From NCBI GenBank assembly GCA_009746045.1, contig RPFO01000276.1, positions 228,501 to 292,500 on the forward strand: 64,000 nt of DNA. The letters run 5' to 3'. A program made the translations under genes and the position numbers. The DNA is from Mesostigma viride (lineage: Eukaryota; Streptophyta; Mesostigmatophyceae; Mesostigmatales; Mesostigmataceae). Below the pieces are notes generated by a model that was given only the letters and a program-made list of their open reading frames with translations, was not told the DNA's origin and did not search any database. This document shows, piece after piece, positions 1 to 10,911 of the stretch (within the stretch, counting starts at the first letter, position 1; each line of letters opens with the position of its first letter).

Positions 1-433
1 TCAGACAACCATGGGATCCCCAAAATCACATCCGCTGCCGTGAGGGGAATGACATCTGCTGTCACTTCCAAAGTCTGGGATGAACAAACTTGGAAGATGA
101 GCTGCACATAGCCAGGTGAGCAGCTTCTCCTGCCATCAGAATACTGCACCATGACAGGTGTGGGGTGGGCCAACACAGGCAACTTCAGCTCCTGCACCAA
201 GGATGCAGCAATATAATTACTGCCAGCACCAGAATCAATCATAAACAAGCAAGCTGGCTGAGCCAAGGGGACTGGCACGTTGAGGAGCCTAGCCTGAAAC
301 TTGAGTAAGTGACCTGGTACAGGAGGACCCACAGGGACAGCAGGGTCAGAAGCACCCACAGTGTTCACTGGCCTAACGTCAACAGCAGGCAGGTCAGACC
401 TGGCCATGACAGAAGGATGACCTGGGGACCCAA
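1..433 (-). CDS. Retropepsin (pol protease) domain of the gypsy element, partial
   Basis: This is an open frame downstream of gag, in the -1 frame relative to it, running off the left edge. It encodes an aspartic protease core: hydrophobic residues then I-D-S-G-A-G, the catalytic DSG motif, about 80 residues before ILGIPWL at the edge. It would cleave the Gag-Pol polyprotein. It has an internal ATG at 407, but the frame is open upstream through the end of gag, so translation by frameshift from gag is more likely. The frame is uninterrupted inside the window. Confidence 0.8.
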
Positions 434-1852
434 CTAGTTTTTTGACTCAGGTGGGTCTGGGGATGCTCCACTGCCCGATGGTGGAAGCTGCTCAGGTGGT
501 GCTGGAGGCTCATCCTCGTCCCCCCCATCCTCCTCATCTGCCAGCAGCTGCATGAGAGCGTTCACCATCCTACGCTTATCCTGTCTGCTGAAGGGCCTAG
601 CGCGGGACTGGAACCTCCCAGAGGGCTGGAAGTTGGGCTGGAACCCTGGCTGTATCCGGTGATCGCCAGCAGGAACGCCAGGAGGAAGGTTGGGTGGCCT
701 GGGAGATGGCAGGGCGCCAAAAGGTCCTCTCGTGGCAGGGGGAAACTGGTCCCGTCTAGGGCAGTCCCGTGCAAAGTGACCTGGCTGGTTGCAGATAAAA
801 CAGTTACCCTGGGTGGGATCCAATGCATTGAGTTCCCCCAGGAGGTCATCCAGCTGGTTCAGGGACTTCTTGATGGGTGGCACTGGCGTGGCCACAGGTT
901 CCCACTTGACAGAAAAAGCAGGCACACGACAAAGGGTAAGCACATAAGACAACACCTTGTCCCATTGCCAATCCACGTAGTCGAACTGGGAGAAGTGCTT
1001 GTCCACATCCAGTCGCACGTGTGGAGCCATGCCATGCAGTAGTCTGTGAAGTGCCTCTGCGTCAGAGCATTGAGGAATCTTGGCTCTAAGGTTGGTGAAT
1101 TGCTCCACGAACTGTGGCAGCGTCAAACCAGCCTGCGTACAGTTAGCCAGTGCGTCCCGATCCATGCGAAGCTGATCCTGGGGTAACAGAAACCGGCGAA
1201 AGCCCAATAGGAGAGAGGGGAGGTCGGTACACGCACGTCCAGCCACAGAACGCAAAAACTCATCAAAACGGTCGCTGGCACTGTCGCTCATCCGCTGCCT
1301 AACCATTCTCTTCTGGATGTCCATCGTGAGACGTTCCTCTGCCTTGGGCCCATAGTTGGCGAAGTGGATAGCGAAGACATCCTGAAACTTGGTGGAGAAA
1401 TGGTCGAAGCTGCGATGGGTAAGGTTGGTCAGCGATAGCTTGTCTACCGACTCCACCTTAGGAAAAGGAACAGTACGAGGATACAAAGACGTGAGCTCCA
1501 TCACTGGGGCGTGTGGTGCATTCTGATTCTCCGACAATGTCGCAGCCACCGAGAGCCGTGGAGGCTCATGCCCCTGTGCATCTGTCCCTTCATCAACAAA
1601 AGGAGCGTCAACCGCATATACCCCTCGTATACCCAGTGTTGGAGACGGTTGATCCACGAAAACAGACTCTCCATCGCCCGCCTGCCCTTGCGACTCAAGT
1701 TGCTGCACACGCGCAATAGTCCTACCCACACTCTTCTCCAGCGCTTCCGCCACACTTCTAGCTCTCGCAGCTTCCTCACGTTCATGTTGTAATCGAATTT
1801 TCTCCGCTGTCAGCTCGTCAGCCGCTAGCCGAGTGCCGTCTCGCCCCGGCAC
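434..1852 (-). CDS. gag: Gag polyprotein of the gypsy element
   Basis: A 472-aa frame. The N-terminus is charged and predicted coiled coil (about residues 10-55). The middle resembles a retrotransposon capsid, with the F-x-x-x-F-x-x-x-Y pattern and helical segments near residues 150-310. A CCHC zinc knuckle (C-F-I-C-N-Q-P-G-H-F-A-R-D-C) lies near residue 353, followed by a Pro/Arg-rich tail and an acidic C-terminus. It should form the particle and bind element RNA. The frame is intact. It overlaps an upstream frame (1825-2184) by 28 nt, so the natural N-terminus may be longer. Confidence 0.85.
   Translation of the reverse strand: MPGRDGTRLAADELTAEKIRLQHEREEAARARSVAEALEKSVGRTIARVQQLESQGQAGDGESVFVDQPSPTLGIRGVYAVDAPFVDEGTDAQGHEPPRLSVAATLSENQNAPHAPVMELTSLYPRTVPFPKVESVDKLSLTNLTHRSFDHFSTKFQDVFAIHFANYGPKAEERLTMDIQKRMVRQRMSDSASDRFDEFLRSVAGRACTDLPSLLLGFRRFLLPQDQLRMDRDALANCTQAGLTLPQFVEQFTNLRAKIPQCSDAEALHRLLHGMAPHVRLDVDKHFSQFDYVDWQWDKVLSYVLTLCRVPAFSVKWEPVATPVPPIKKSLNQLDDLLGELNALDPTQGNCFICNQPGHFARDCPRRDQFPPATRGPFGALPSPRPPNLPPGVPAGDHRIQPGFQPNFQPSGRFQSRARPFSRQDKRRMVNALMQLLADEEDGGDEDEPPAPPEQLPPSGSGASPDPPESKN
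437..443 (-). promoter_or_regulatory. Probable -1 ribosomal frameshift site between gag and protease
   Basis: The gag message ends with the heptamer A-AAA-AAC directly before the TAG stop (434-436). The heptamer is in the correct register for simultaneous -1 slippage, and the -1 frame is the one that encodes the protease. A-AAA-AAC is a classical slippery sequence. I did not establish a downstream pseudoknot. Confidence 0.65.
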
Positions 1853-2184
1853 CGTGTTGTAGCCAAAACGAATAGCCGAACCGTATTCGGGTGCTGGCGA
1901 ACGCGTGTCCCCACGTTGGAGAACCGTGGTACACCTCTACCAATGCCACGCAGGGAGGGCTCGCCTGGTTGCACACCGAGGGGCAAGATGGAGAACTTTG
2001 GGCCGACCGACAGCGAATATCTGCGGGAAGCAGACATTAAGGTGGTATCTCCAAATAGTTGACGTCTGGGAGTAGATGATGAAACCCTTTCATCACCGGT
2101 CGTCCGTTGAGCTGCTAAAGATGTGGTTGCATCTTCAACTCTCTTACTTGATAACGGTGGTTGTGTCTCCGGGTTACTCATCAC
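1825..2184 (-). CDS. Short frame upstream of gag, possible leader peptide or gag N-terminus
   Basis: A 119-aa Ser/Thr/Arg-rich frame with no recognised domain. It starts shortly after the junction with the TTAA element and overlaps gag in another frame. It could be a separate leader ORF, the original gag N-terminus now out of frame, or a chance frame. Confidence 0.3.
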   Translation of the reverse strand: MMSNPETQPPLSSKRVEDATTSLAAQRTTGDERVSSSTPRRQLFGDTTLMSASRRYSLSVGPKFSILPLGVQPGEPSLRGIGRGVPRFSNVGTRVRQHPNTVRLFVLATTRCRGETALG

Positions 2185-2285
2185 TCCATGGGTCGCGCAT
2201 GCCGGACTGGGGAACGTTAGAGACTTATGGGCTCAAGGCAGTTCTCAGAGCAAGACTGTCACATAAGGATGAGTCACACTCTTAA

Positions 2286-4004
2286 CTCGTCGTCTGTCCC
2301 AACTCAGTCCTCACAGGAGGACTGAGTTGACAATTTTCAACCGCGTGTAGCGACTAGGTGGGGGGTCCATCCCAAATGTTTTGATGTGGATCGGGGGTGT
2401 ACTAGATGTCATTTTGTTGGCAAAAATACTGCATATGTGAAAACTTGACCCGAACACCTGAAAATTACACGGACGATGGGCACCCCTCGCGAATTTGCAT
2501 TTTTCGGGATAAGAACGAGTGGGAAAAATTCAATCAAATCCTCGTGCATGAAGAAAAAATATAGGCATGTAAACAATATAGTTCTTGAAACGTGGAAAAA
2601 AACTGGGCTCGATTTGGCCACTGCAACTGCCTGAAACAATTAAAAAACTCTCAGTCCTCAGGAGAGGAATGGGGCTTTTGCTAACTTTGCTAGCATGTAA
2701 GTGCGGTCATACTACACACCACCGTGGCCACCAACCATCCCAATCAACTCATTTCCCTTCAAGCATTACAGGACAACACACTTGCATCATCATACTTCAG
2801 GTATATCATACCTTATCATGTAGTGAGAGCCTATGCATGCATGTAGGGAATGGGCTTGGATACCCTACCAACAAAGGGTTATGTTATAAGTGTCAACCAC
2901 CAATATAATGGGTAGGTTAAGCATATTTCCATTGTTTCTAACAACAATAGATATGGCTATAACTGTTTTGCCTTGCCATGATGTGGCCAACATAGTTGCT
3001 GGCACATGATGGCAGTGGTTTGTCACCAAGACTTTTCACTCACCCGTAAAAGCTTGAATGCACCCTTGACGCGGCCCGTGGCCTCAAAATCATGCAGTAT
3101 GAACGTAGCAAAAGAATAACTAACATCTATGAAGGTGTTTAAACCTGCACAGCTCCTAAAACCCTGCACAACTACACTGGGTCAAGGCAAATGCCTGATA
3201 ACATCATCTGAAAAGGGGGTTTTAGAGAGGGCAGGCAACGGTCAAGAAAGAGCATCAAGACTTGAACCTGACAACGCCTCGCAAGCTTAAACTCATGTAC
3301 GAACATCAAGAACGAAGAGGCAACGATTATCCGGCTTTACCTGGCACGGCTGGCGTTACCTTGGCCTAGGCGGTGCCCGCAAAAGTGGCACTTTGCGGCA
3401 CATAGACCATGACGTGACAGAATGGTCGAAATACTCAAATCTATACTGTCACTCAATTTATTCTAATACAATGCATGTTAAAATGTAGAAAGAAACCTAT
3501 CAGCCATTGAAATTGCGCCGGAAAGCAAGCGCAGTCATCAATTCCGTCGACCTGCCTTATCGCAGTTTTTTCCAGCAAGAACAGTGCCGACACCGGGTAA
3601 ATCGCATCCCCGCGAGCTAAAAATGTATTTTTATCATCTTTAGGGCATGTTAAATCTATTTCCTGAGTTTGGACAGCTAACTCGTCCGCAAACGTAAACT
3701 GCATGCATGGGCGCGAGCCGCCATGGCTAGGTCGTGCATTTCCGGAACTCGCGTTTCACGTGGAAAAGTACCCTTACCACCTGTACTTTGACCGTACAAT
3801 TAGCCGCTCATACCAAATCCAAAAAAATCCCAAAAATATGTCCAAGAAAGATCTTTTCACGTAGTATTTGAATAAATTTTGAGAGAATTTTTTTGTCAAA
3901 CATTCTGACCGGGGCGAATTTTCTACGAAACCCAAAAACTCGGTCCTCTAGAGAGGACTGAGTTCAACTCAGTCCTCCGTAGAGGACCAGGGACAGACGA
4001 CGAG
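2286..4004. mobile_element. TTAA-flanked non-autonomous DNA element, family 1, copy 1
   Basis: About 1.72 kb with inverted ends CTCGTCGTCTGTCCC and GGGACAGACGACGAG, directly flanked by TTAA at 2282-2285 and 4005-4008. Inside each end is a short hairpin built on AACTCAGTCCT / AGGACTGAGTT. No long coding frame is present, so it must be mobilised in trans. It sits in the leader of the gypsy element. A second copy in inverted orientation lies at 61435-63152; shared blocks include the GGGGGGTCC region next to one end. TTAA duplication is characteristic of piggyBac-type transposases, but the tips do not begin with CCC, so that assignment is inference. Confidence 0.85.
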
Positions 4005-4112
4005 TTAAGAACTGTCCGAATACACAGCATAACGTACCCTCTCTGGGTCTGGCAAGAATTCCATTGTTAATCGTGAACTAATACTGTCAAGACAACCAAC
4101 ACCTAGGTAGAA

Positions 4113-4125
4113 TCCTCCGATACCA
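4113..4125 (-). other. Primer-binding site of the gypsy element
   Basis: One base inside the LTR the minus strand reads TGGTATCGGAGGA. It closely matches the usual initiator-Met-tRNA primer-binding site (TGGTATCAGAGC), differing at two of the first twelve positions. Its position fixes the LTR edge at 4127. Confidence 0.75.
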
Positions 4126-4126
4126 A

Positions 4127-4831
4127 TGTAACGACTAAAAATGTTGTGTTTGCAACAGCCTCAGTTTCAACATTGATGTGAAAAGATCTTTATACCTGGG
4201 TTGGAGTCGCGACAGATAACTTCACGTCCAGAGAAGCAATGAAGATGGATCTTCAACAGTTAAGGGAATGAGTCCCCACCCTTGTTAGACACAACAGACA
4301 ATGTTATATCCAAGTCGACTATCTGTTGAAGTTATAGTCGACTTTTGGGCAAGGGTTGTTTGATTGATGAAACAAGGAAACCCTTGAATTACACCATAGC
4401 TTTAGCTCTCACGTACGCACACATGCACGGCCGCCCCAAACAGGATAAAAGTCATCGTGCACGCAGCATCCATCCAACCCTAACCCGGAAGGACCAATCA
4501 AAAGTGAGGATCACTCAAGATAAGATCTTAGCCTCCGAATCCTCCACACAACACAAAGCCAGCACATACGAAATCTCAAGGACCTGGAACCAAATCCACC
4601 AGGTACAACGGTACTGCAGAGAATCTTTGACTGACTAAACAACACCATGCAAAGTACCCTACGTGGATCAGGCCACGACCAATGAGGGTAGAACAATAGA
4701 TTCGACAGATCTCAACAGGCCCAATATCTATCAGACGTCGAAGCCTCCTAACGTCTCAAATAATTGTCCTAAAGAACTCATAATAAGATTCAACAGTAGG
4801 AAAACTTTGGATGTAACATTTGGTTGTTACA
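4127..4831 (-). repeat. 5' LTR of the gypsy element
   Basis: A 705-bp segment with inverted tips TGTAAC and GTTACA, thus the canonical TG...CA ends. The primer-binding site abuts its inner end at 4125. The partner LTR is outside the window, so target duplication and LTR divergence cannot be judged. It should hold the element promoter and polyadenylation signals; I did not identify a TATA box with confidence. Confidence 0.8.
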
Positions 4832-5665
4832 AATGCACATACATATAGCCTTTGAAACTCACGTCTTGTTTGTCTCAGTGTATGAAGTGTAATACTCATC
4901 CACTGCATGCTATATAGATCAAGGTAATCGAACTAATTCCTTATATGTGACAACCATTCATCAATTGATTATAGTATAAGTCTAGGATATCTTATCTATA
5001 TAATCGACCCGAAAACTGATTGATACAGTATACAGTAAACACGTGAACAGGATACTGAGTACATACCAGATCAAACCGCAGTCTCATTAGTTACATATAC
5101 CTTCCTTTCTGGAGCTAGCCGCATGCCATGCATTGCCCACCTCATCGGGACGTAGATGCGAGCCTTTCCTGGCCGTCGTCACTAGTAGTTGATCATGTCA
5201 GCAACTGAATTTCAAATGTCGAGACCAAGGTCGCCAACGAGTTGCAGCCTTTGTTTACCACCCTGGCAGCAGGAGAAATTAGCCGCGCTGGCCCACCGAG
5301 AGCGCACCAATTAAATCGGCACCCTCGCTCGCCTGCAACAGCTGGTGTTCAACTATTCGTTATTCGTTATTTGGTATTCGACGGTTGGGGTTTTTTAAAT
5401 TAAGGCCTACCAAATAATTCGGTAAATATCCGGTAATTTATATTCGATATTATTCGGTACCCCTTTTTCAGTGCTTTTTAGGGGCCATGAGGGATTGAAT
5501 CCACATCGTTTCCATGCATATTTTGGCTATAGTAACCTAGAATGGCGTTGTTGTCATGCACCAATGAAGCCGTATACTCTGATCGTATACTCTGATGAAG
5601 CCGTATACTGTTTGTCACCCCGGCCCTTTGAGTAATGGTAATTAATTTATTAATTGATTGATTAA
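4832..5665. repeat. AT-rich spacer with a degraded TTAA family 2 relic
   Basis: No gene is supportable. About 5040-5300 resembles the inner right part of the family 2 elements: a GTACCAGGTC-like box, a GGGAGCC-like box and GCGAGCCTTTCCTGG occur in the same order as near 7100-7200 and 60770-60850. About 5345-5460 contains repeated TATTCG words. The rest is AT-rich and featureless. Confidence 0.45.
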
Positions 5666-7745
5666 CCCTTCAACTGTCAAAACTCGAACCACGAGAACGG
5701 ACTGAGTTTGGGTATCTTTGTGCGCCTGAGAGTAACTAGCCAAATAACATTTTCTGGCCCACCCTTGGAACCAAGCATGCTTTTATATCAAATAATGTTT
5801 GGGAAATTTGGTTGGTCACATATCCATGCCCTACACCTGCTAAAAATAGCACCCCCCTCAGGGGGGTACAGTGCACATGGGGTTGGAGACATATATAATG
5901 CATTATCGACCATTTACACAAATCAGTTGGCCCTGGCCTTTTAAAGGCAGGTTATTATAATCATAGACATGCCATCAATGCATTCACAACATGAAATGTC
6001 ACAAAACTGAGGACGCTAGCTACGAAATGGCCAAAGCCAGCTGGCACCGTTATAACGGTGCCAGCTGGCAGGGGTATAAATGGTAGCATAACAACACAAA
6101 ACTTTATTCCAATTGGCATGAAACAACAAGGGATGCCCAATTGGGCATCATGCACCATACCCAGGTGATAAAACAAGAGACCATGCCATATAACACATGC
6201 CAACATGCCGCAAGGGGCCAAAATGGCACTAGCGCGCGCGTGCGGTATACATAGCGCAAGACTAGCCAAGGGTGTAGCTAACTGTCAATTGGGCTACCTG
6301 GCTATGTGCCAAACTACGGATTGCGCCTCTGGGTGCGCAGATCCTGCCTCCTACAAGGCCCTGTCAGCTGGGTGCCAGCTGCCAACGTGCGGGTCGTGCG
6401 GCCATTGGCCTCAGCCCATGCGCGGCCAGCCGGGCTGCGGGCTGACAAGGGCTGCATGGCACGCTGGCGGCGGGCGTTGTCGTCGTCGAGGCCAGCCACT
6501 GGCCCAGCGTGGAACCTGAGATAAGCCAGCATATAAGACACAAGACCATGCTAAAAAATAGGTGAAAGGCTCATTAATCAAGGCCTCAAGCGCGCGTCAA
6601 AGGGGTGGCAAGGAGCTACATCACTAACCCACCCGATGAATGACAAAACACCTCCACGTTCTTTGCAACAATAAAGTAAACAAAATGAACAAGTTGGTAA
6701 TGCTTCCATGCAAACAGGTATTGGGTATCTCCATGTTTGTCACATGCAATGGATGCAAAATCAGAAGGTGGGCGTTGGCCAGCAAAACAAGAAGCCATGC
6801 CTAAAACTGGTCAGAAAAGAACTTGTCTCGGGCTGTTTGAGCCAGGAAAAGCATTGGGTAATCACCTTTACCATATTACTAACCAATACCAACCGTTATC
6901 ACGCTATTTCCGTTGCAGCCTCAGCTAACAGCGACCAAACATGGTCCAAAATCTGCTTGACCTGATGGTATTCCACAACTATGACAAGCCGATGCGTAGA
7001 GGGAGCAAAACAACAAAATGACAATCACAAGCCCTCGATTATAACCCTGATATTAGTTATAAACGATAATACAACCATATACGGTTAACGGAACACGCTA
7101 GGAGGCTAGAACGTACCAGGTCGGAACAGCAGATTACCTTTCCTGCGGGAGCCAGCACGCCCGATTCATGGACGTAGCCTCGAGCCTTTCCTGGCTGCCA
7201 ATTCTAGCAAATCTGGTTGGGAACGACGTCAAAGGTTTATCCATGCGCAAATACCTCGAAAATTTCCGCCTAGCAACATGCAGCACTCGCACTGTCACCG
7301 CCTGGCCGCTGACATGATTTGCTGCGCCAACCAGCACCCCGATGACCCATCTACGCATCTTCAAACGTTCCATGGCTGGGGATAAAACGTTTTTAGGACT
7401 TGAAAATCATGCCTACAAAATTTGAGTCCATTATGTCAAGCCATTCTCTCGTACCAGTCAGTTGTGTGCACCGCCATAGCCGTGCGCGTCAATATTTTTC
7501 ATGCACGTCGGTCCCGTTGGACCATGGTACCCCCCTAACTTTGCTCAAGCATATCTCCCTGGCCAGGTGTCCAAAATACGGTCTGAATAGCGCCAGGCAT
7601 AGCTTACGTCTAGATCTTTCGATCCCCCCAGGTTTGACCGTTAAATTATTATTGGCGCGGCGCCTGGTTCTGCCACAAACTCAGTCCGTTAGAGTGGCGC
7701 GAGTTCAACTGGCGCCACGAAAACGGACTCAGTACAGTTTAAGGG
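5666..7745. mobile_element. TTAA-flanked DNA element, family 2, long copy
   Basis: Bounded by TTAA at 5662-5665 and 7746-7749, with tips starting CCCTT and ending AAGGG, giving the TTAACCC junction typical of piggyBac-like elements. Subterminal GAACGGACTGAGT and its inverted partner lie near the ends. A 1.72 kb copy lies at 59684-61400 in the same orientation. This copy is about 360 bp longer, mainly in a GC-rich middle section around 6190-6600. I saw no transposase, so it is non-autonomous. Confidence 0.8.
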
Positions 7746-7789
7746 TTAAGAACATAGCTCCGTGGGGAGCATAATATGTTACAAGCTTA

Positions 7790-8725
7790 AGGGGGGGGGG
7801 ATGCTTCGCATCCCCCCCAAAAGAAGGCGCAAAGCCGACCGTAACTCTAGTAGTCGAGTTTCGATCCGTCCGCCGACACATGGCAACTCGATTCAAGTCA
7901 ACTGAAGCTTATGAAGGGGGCTGAAAAAAGGAAAAGGTCGGGAGACAAATAACGACACCCTGTGTGGGCCTGTAACACCGCAGTCCGTTTCAGTTTCCAC
8001 CCACCCGGAGGCCATTTGCCGCCTCAGTGAGACGCCCCGCCCCAGGCGAGGTCGCAACCCCCCCCCCCCCTCAGCAAGCCGATGGTCTTTACATGTATTG
8101 AGGTCGCAATGAGGCCCCCCACCCTCCTGAGCGAGACGACGCCAGAGTCTGCGGGATCCCCCCCACTCACCCACCCGGAGGTTCCCCCCCCCTCCCCCTC
8201 AGCCATGATACGCCCCCCGCCGACCGGCCCAGGAAAAGTACGAAGATCCGCCACAGGATGCCTCCCCGCTTGAGTGAGACGGCGAGGTCGCAAGCCCCCC
8301 CGCCCTCCTCAGCGAAACGCCAGAGTCTGCGGGATCCCCCGCCCCCTCGCCCCCCACCCACCCGGAGGTCGGTACCCCCCCCCCCCCGCTCTCCCCCCTC
8401 AGCCGGCCGGCATGATGCGCCCCCCGCCCCCCCGAAAAGGCGTGGCGCGAAGGATAGGCGTCGACCACGAGGACCCCTGAAAAAGACCGGAAAAGTATGA
8501 AGATCCGCCACAGGATGCCTCCCCGCCTGAGTGAGACGGCGAGGTCGCAAGGCCCCCGCGCCCCCCACCCGCCACCCGGAGGTTCCCCCGCCTCCCCCCC
8601 CGAGGACATTAAGACGGTCCGCCCCGGCCGGGCGAGGTCGCAGGGCTCCCCGCCCTCCTGAGTGAGCAAGACGCCAGAGTCTGCGGGATCCCGCCCCCCC
8701 CGCTCCCCCACCCACCCGGAGTTCC

Positions 8726-8768
<43 letters not shown>

Positions 8769-8799
8769 CCCCCCGCCCCCCCACCCACCCGGAGTTCCT

Positions 8800-8830
<31 letters not shown>

Positions 8831-9080
8831 CCCCCCCCCCCCCTGCCCCCCGCCCACCCACCCGGAGTTCCTCCCCCCCCCCCCCCCACCCACCCGGAGC
8901 TCCTCCCCCCCCCCCCCCCGCCCCCCCCCGCGCCCCCTTCCCCCACCCCCCGCCCCCCCCCCCCCACCCACCCGGAGTTCCTCCCCCCCCCCCCCGCCCC
9001 CCCCCCCCCCCTTCCCCCAACCCCCTGCCCCCCGCCCCACCCACCCGGAGTTCCTCCCCCCCGCCCCCCCGCCCCTCCCG
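7790..9080. repeat. C-rich satellite with CCCACCCGGAG-containing units
   Basis: Long C runs alternate with the motif CCCACCCACCCGGAG, which recurs at least eight times with a spacing that shortens toward 8.7-9.06 kb. Units around 8110-8660 are longer and contain GCCAGAGTCTGCGGGATCC and AAGATCCGCCACAGGATGCC. Long Gly- or Pro-rich frames on both strands are composition artefacts. I see no gene. Exact C-run lengths may be unreliable. Confidence 0.75.
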
Positions 9081-9099
9081 CCCCCCGCGGTTTTCGCAA

Positions 9100-10860
9100 G
9101 CTCGCTCGAGGCGCTAACGTCAACAATAATGTCGCGAGACGACTTGAAAGCCATTTAAAGATGCGAGCGAGTGAACGCGGCGCGAACTGAGGACAGGGGT
9201 CGACGACGAGGAGCGAAAAGTACGGAGATCCGCCACCTATATATAGCCTTGCCGAATGCTATTGGAGATACGGCGTCTTCTAGTTGATAACCAGTACAGT
9301 GTAGTTAATCCCTGCTATACAACAGCGTCTCACTGAACAAATGCCTTTCGTCCTCCGCTCAAGATACGCCGTCTTCGATCCAGCCACGCACGGAAGCCTG
9401 TACGATCTCCAAATTCCGACGACTTGTGCCCAACGGTAAAAGGCGAAAAGGACACCCGTCGATCACGAGTTATCCACTGAAATGTACGGAAAGTTACGGC
9501 ATACGGGCCACAGGGTGCCCGATGGTCTTTAGTACATGCAGGGCTTGACGGCTTTCGTCCGTCCAGCCGACCGTCAGGCTTGACGGCTTTCGTCCGTCAA
9601 GCTGACCGTCACGCTAGTAGGCGACCTATTTTCGGTAAGCCGACAGGTGGCAAGCGAAAAGACGAAAGCCGTCAAGCCGACCGTCACTCTAGTAGGCGAC
9701 CCAGTTTCGGTCAGCCGACAGGTGGCAAGTCTCAAGAGTTCGACCGAGTACCCGCCAGTCAAGCTCGATCGAGTCGCTAACGTCAAAATGTCGCGAGACG
9801 ACTTTAAAGCCATTAAAGATGCGAGCGAGTGAACGCCACTGAGAACAAAGTCGCTCCGTCCGCCGCCCGAGATACGGCGTCTTCGGCCCAACCACATACG
9901 GAAGCCTCCACGATCTCCAAAGTCCGTCTACTTGCGCCCAACGGGAAACGGCGCCAAGGACACACGTCGACCACGAGGAGCTCCTGAAAAGTACGACAAT
10001 TCTACGGAGATCCGCCACAGGATGCCCGATGGTTTTAAATATAGTTGGATATGCCCGATGGTTTTTAATATAGTTGGATACAGTCGGTTGCAAAATCCCA
10101 ATTAGCAACTTTCGACGACTTAGAAACTTCGGTCAGTTTCAAACCTAACGTCTATTGGTCCCTTTTAAGCACCTGCATGGATCCAAGACGGAAAATTTTA
10201 ACAGCAACAAAAGTTTAAGTATCTTCGCCCGTCAGTCTTTGGAGTTTGGACCGTCACTTCAGTAGACGACGCAGTTTGGATGTACCAACCTACGACGATC
10301 GTCGTAGGTTGGTATATGGGCAGCCGCCACGTGCAGGGGAATTACTTCAGGCGAACCTGTCCGGCCGCTAACGCAGTTTCGTCATTCCGACAGGTAGAAA
10401 GTCGAAAAAGGTGGAAAGTCGAACACGGCGAGAGCAACGGCGAAAAGACGAAAGCCGTCAAGCCGACCGTCACTCTAGTAGGCGACCCAGTTTCGATGAG
10501 TCGACAGGTGGCAAGTCGCAAAAGTTCGACCAACTACGCGCCAGTCAAGCTCGATCGCCTCGCTAACGTCAAAATGTCGCGAGACGACTTTAAAGCCATT
10601 AAAGATGCGAGCGAGTGAACGCCAATAGCGTCTCACTGAACAAACGCCTTTCGTCCTCCGCTCAAGATACGCCGTCTTCGATCCAGCCACGCACGGAAGC
10701 CTGTACGATCTCAAAATTCCGACGACTTGTGCCCAACGGTAAAAGGCGAAAAGGACACCCGTCGATCACGAGTTATCCACTGAAATGTACGGAAAGTTAC
10801 GGCGTACGGACCACAGGATGCCCGATGGTTTTTAATATAGTTGATAACACATACGGCCTG
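9100..10860. repeat. Composite dispersed repeat with two or three copies of several modules
   Basis: Module 1 (ending ATGCGAGCGAGTGAACG) occurs at about 9111-9178, 9775-9832 and 10560-10619. Module 2 (CAAGATACGCCGTCTTCGAT through AAGTTACGG) occurs at about 9358-9500 and 10662-10803, with a weaker copy near 9870-9990. Module 3 (AAAGCCGTCAAGCCGACCGT) occurs at about 9664-9730 and 10448-10515. Module order is partly conserved, so this is a duplicated block. No coding pattern is convincing. Confidence 0.6.
10283..10314. repeat. 32-bp perfect palindrome
   Basis: A perfect inverted repeat centred on GATC with arms starting TACCAACCTACGAC. It lies inside the composite repeat. It could form a cruciform or be the footprint of a foldback element; nothing in the sequence decides. 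Confidence 0.7.
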
Positions 10861-10911
10861 TCAGAGAAGGGGCATCTATGGGTTATTACAGTCTGGGCCA
10901 CAACCTGCAGA

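Larger units (their letters stand above)
1..4831 (-). mobile_element. Ty3/gypsy-type LTR retrotransposon, 5' part, cut by the window edge
   Basis: Read on the minus strand the order is LTR (4831-4127), primer-binding site, leader, gag, protease, then the window edge. The protease ends near the edge with the ILGIPWL motif usual for gypsy-type retropepsins. RT, RNase H, integrase and the other LTR lie outside the window, so the superfamily rests on the gag zinc knuckle and protease type. The leader is interrupted by a TTAA-flanked element (2286-4004), so this copy predates that insertion. Confidence 0.85.

Noticed and set aside
4345-4638. 97-aa frame in the gypsy LTR
   Set aside because: Lies wholly inside the LTR, no motif; LTRs seldom encode proteins.
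8167-9126. 319-aa Gly-rich and 151-aa Pro-rich frames in the C-rich region
   Set aside because: Composition artefact of C runs; several frames open at once, no domain, no codon signal.
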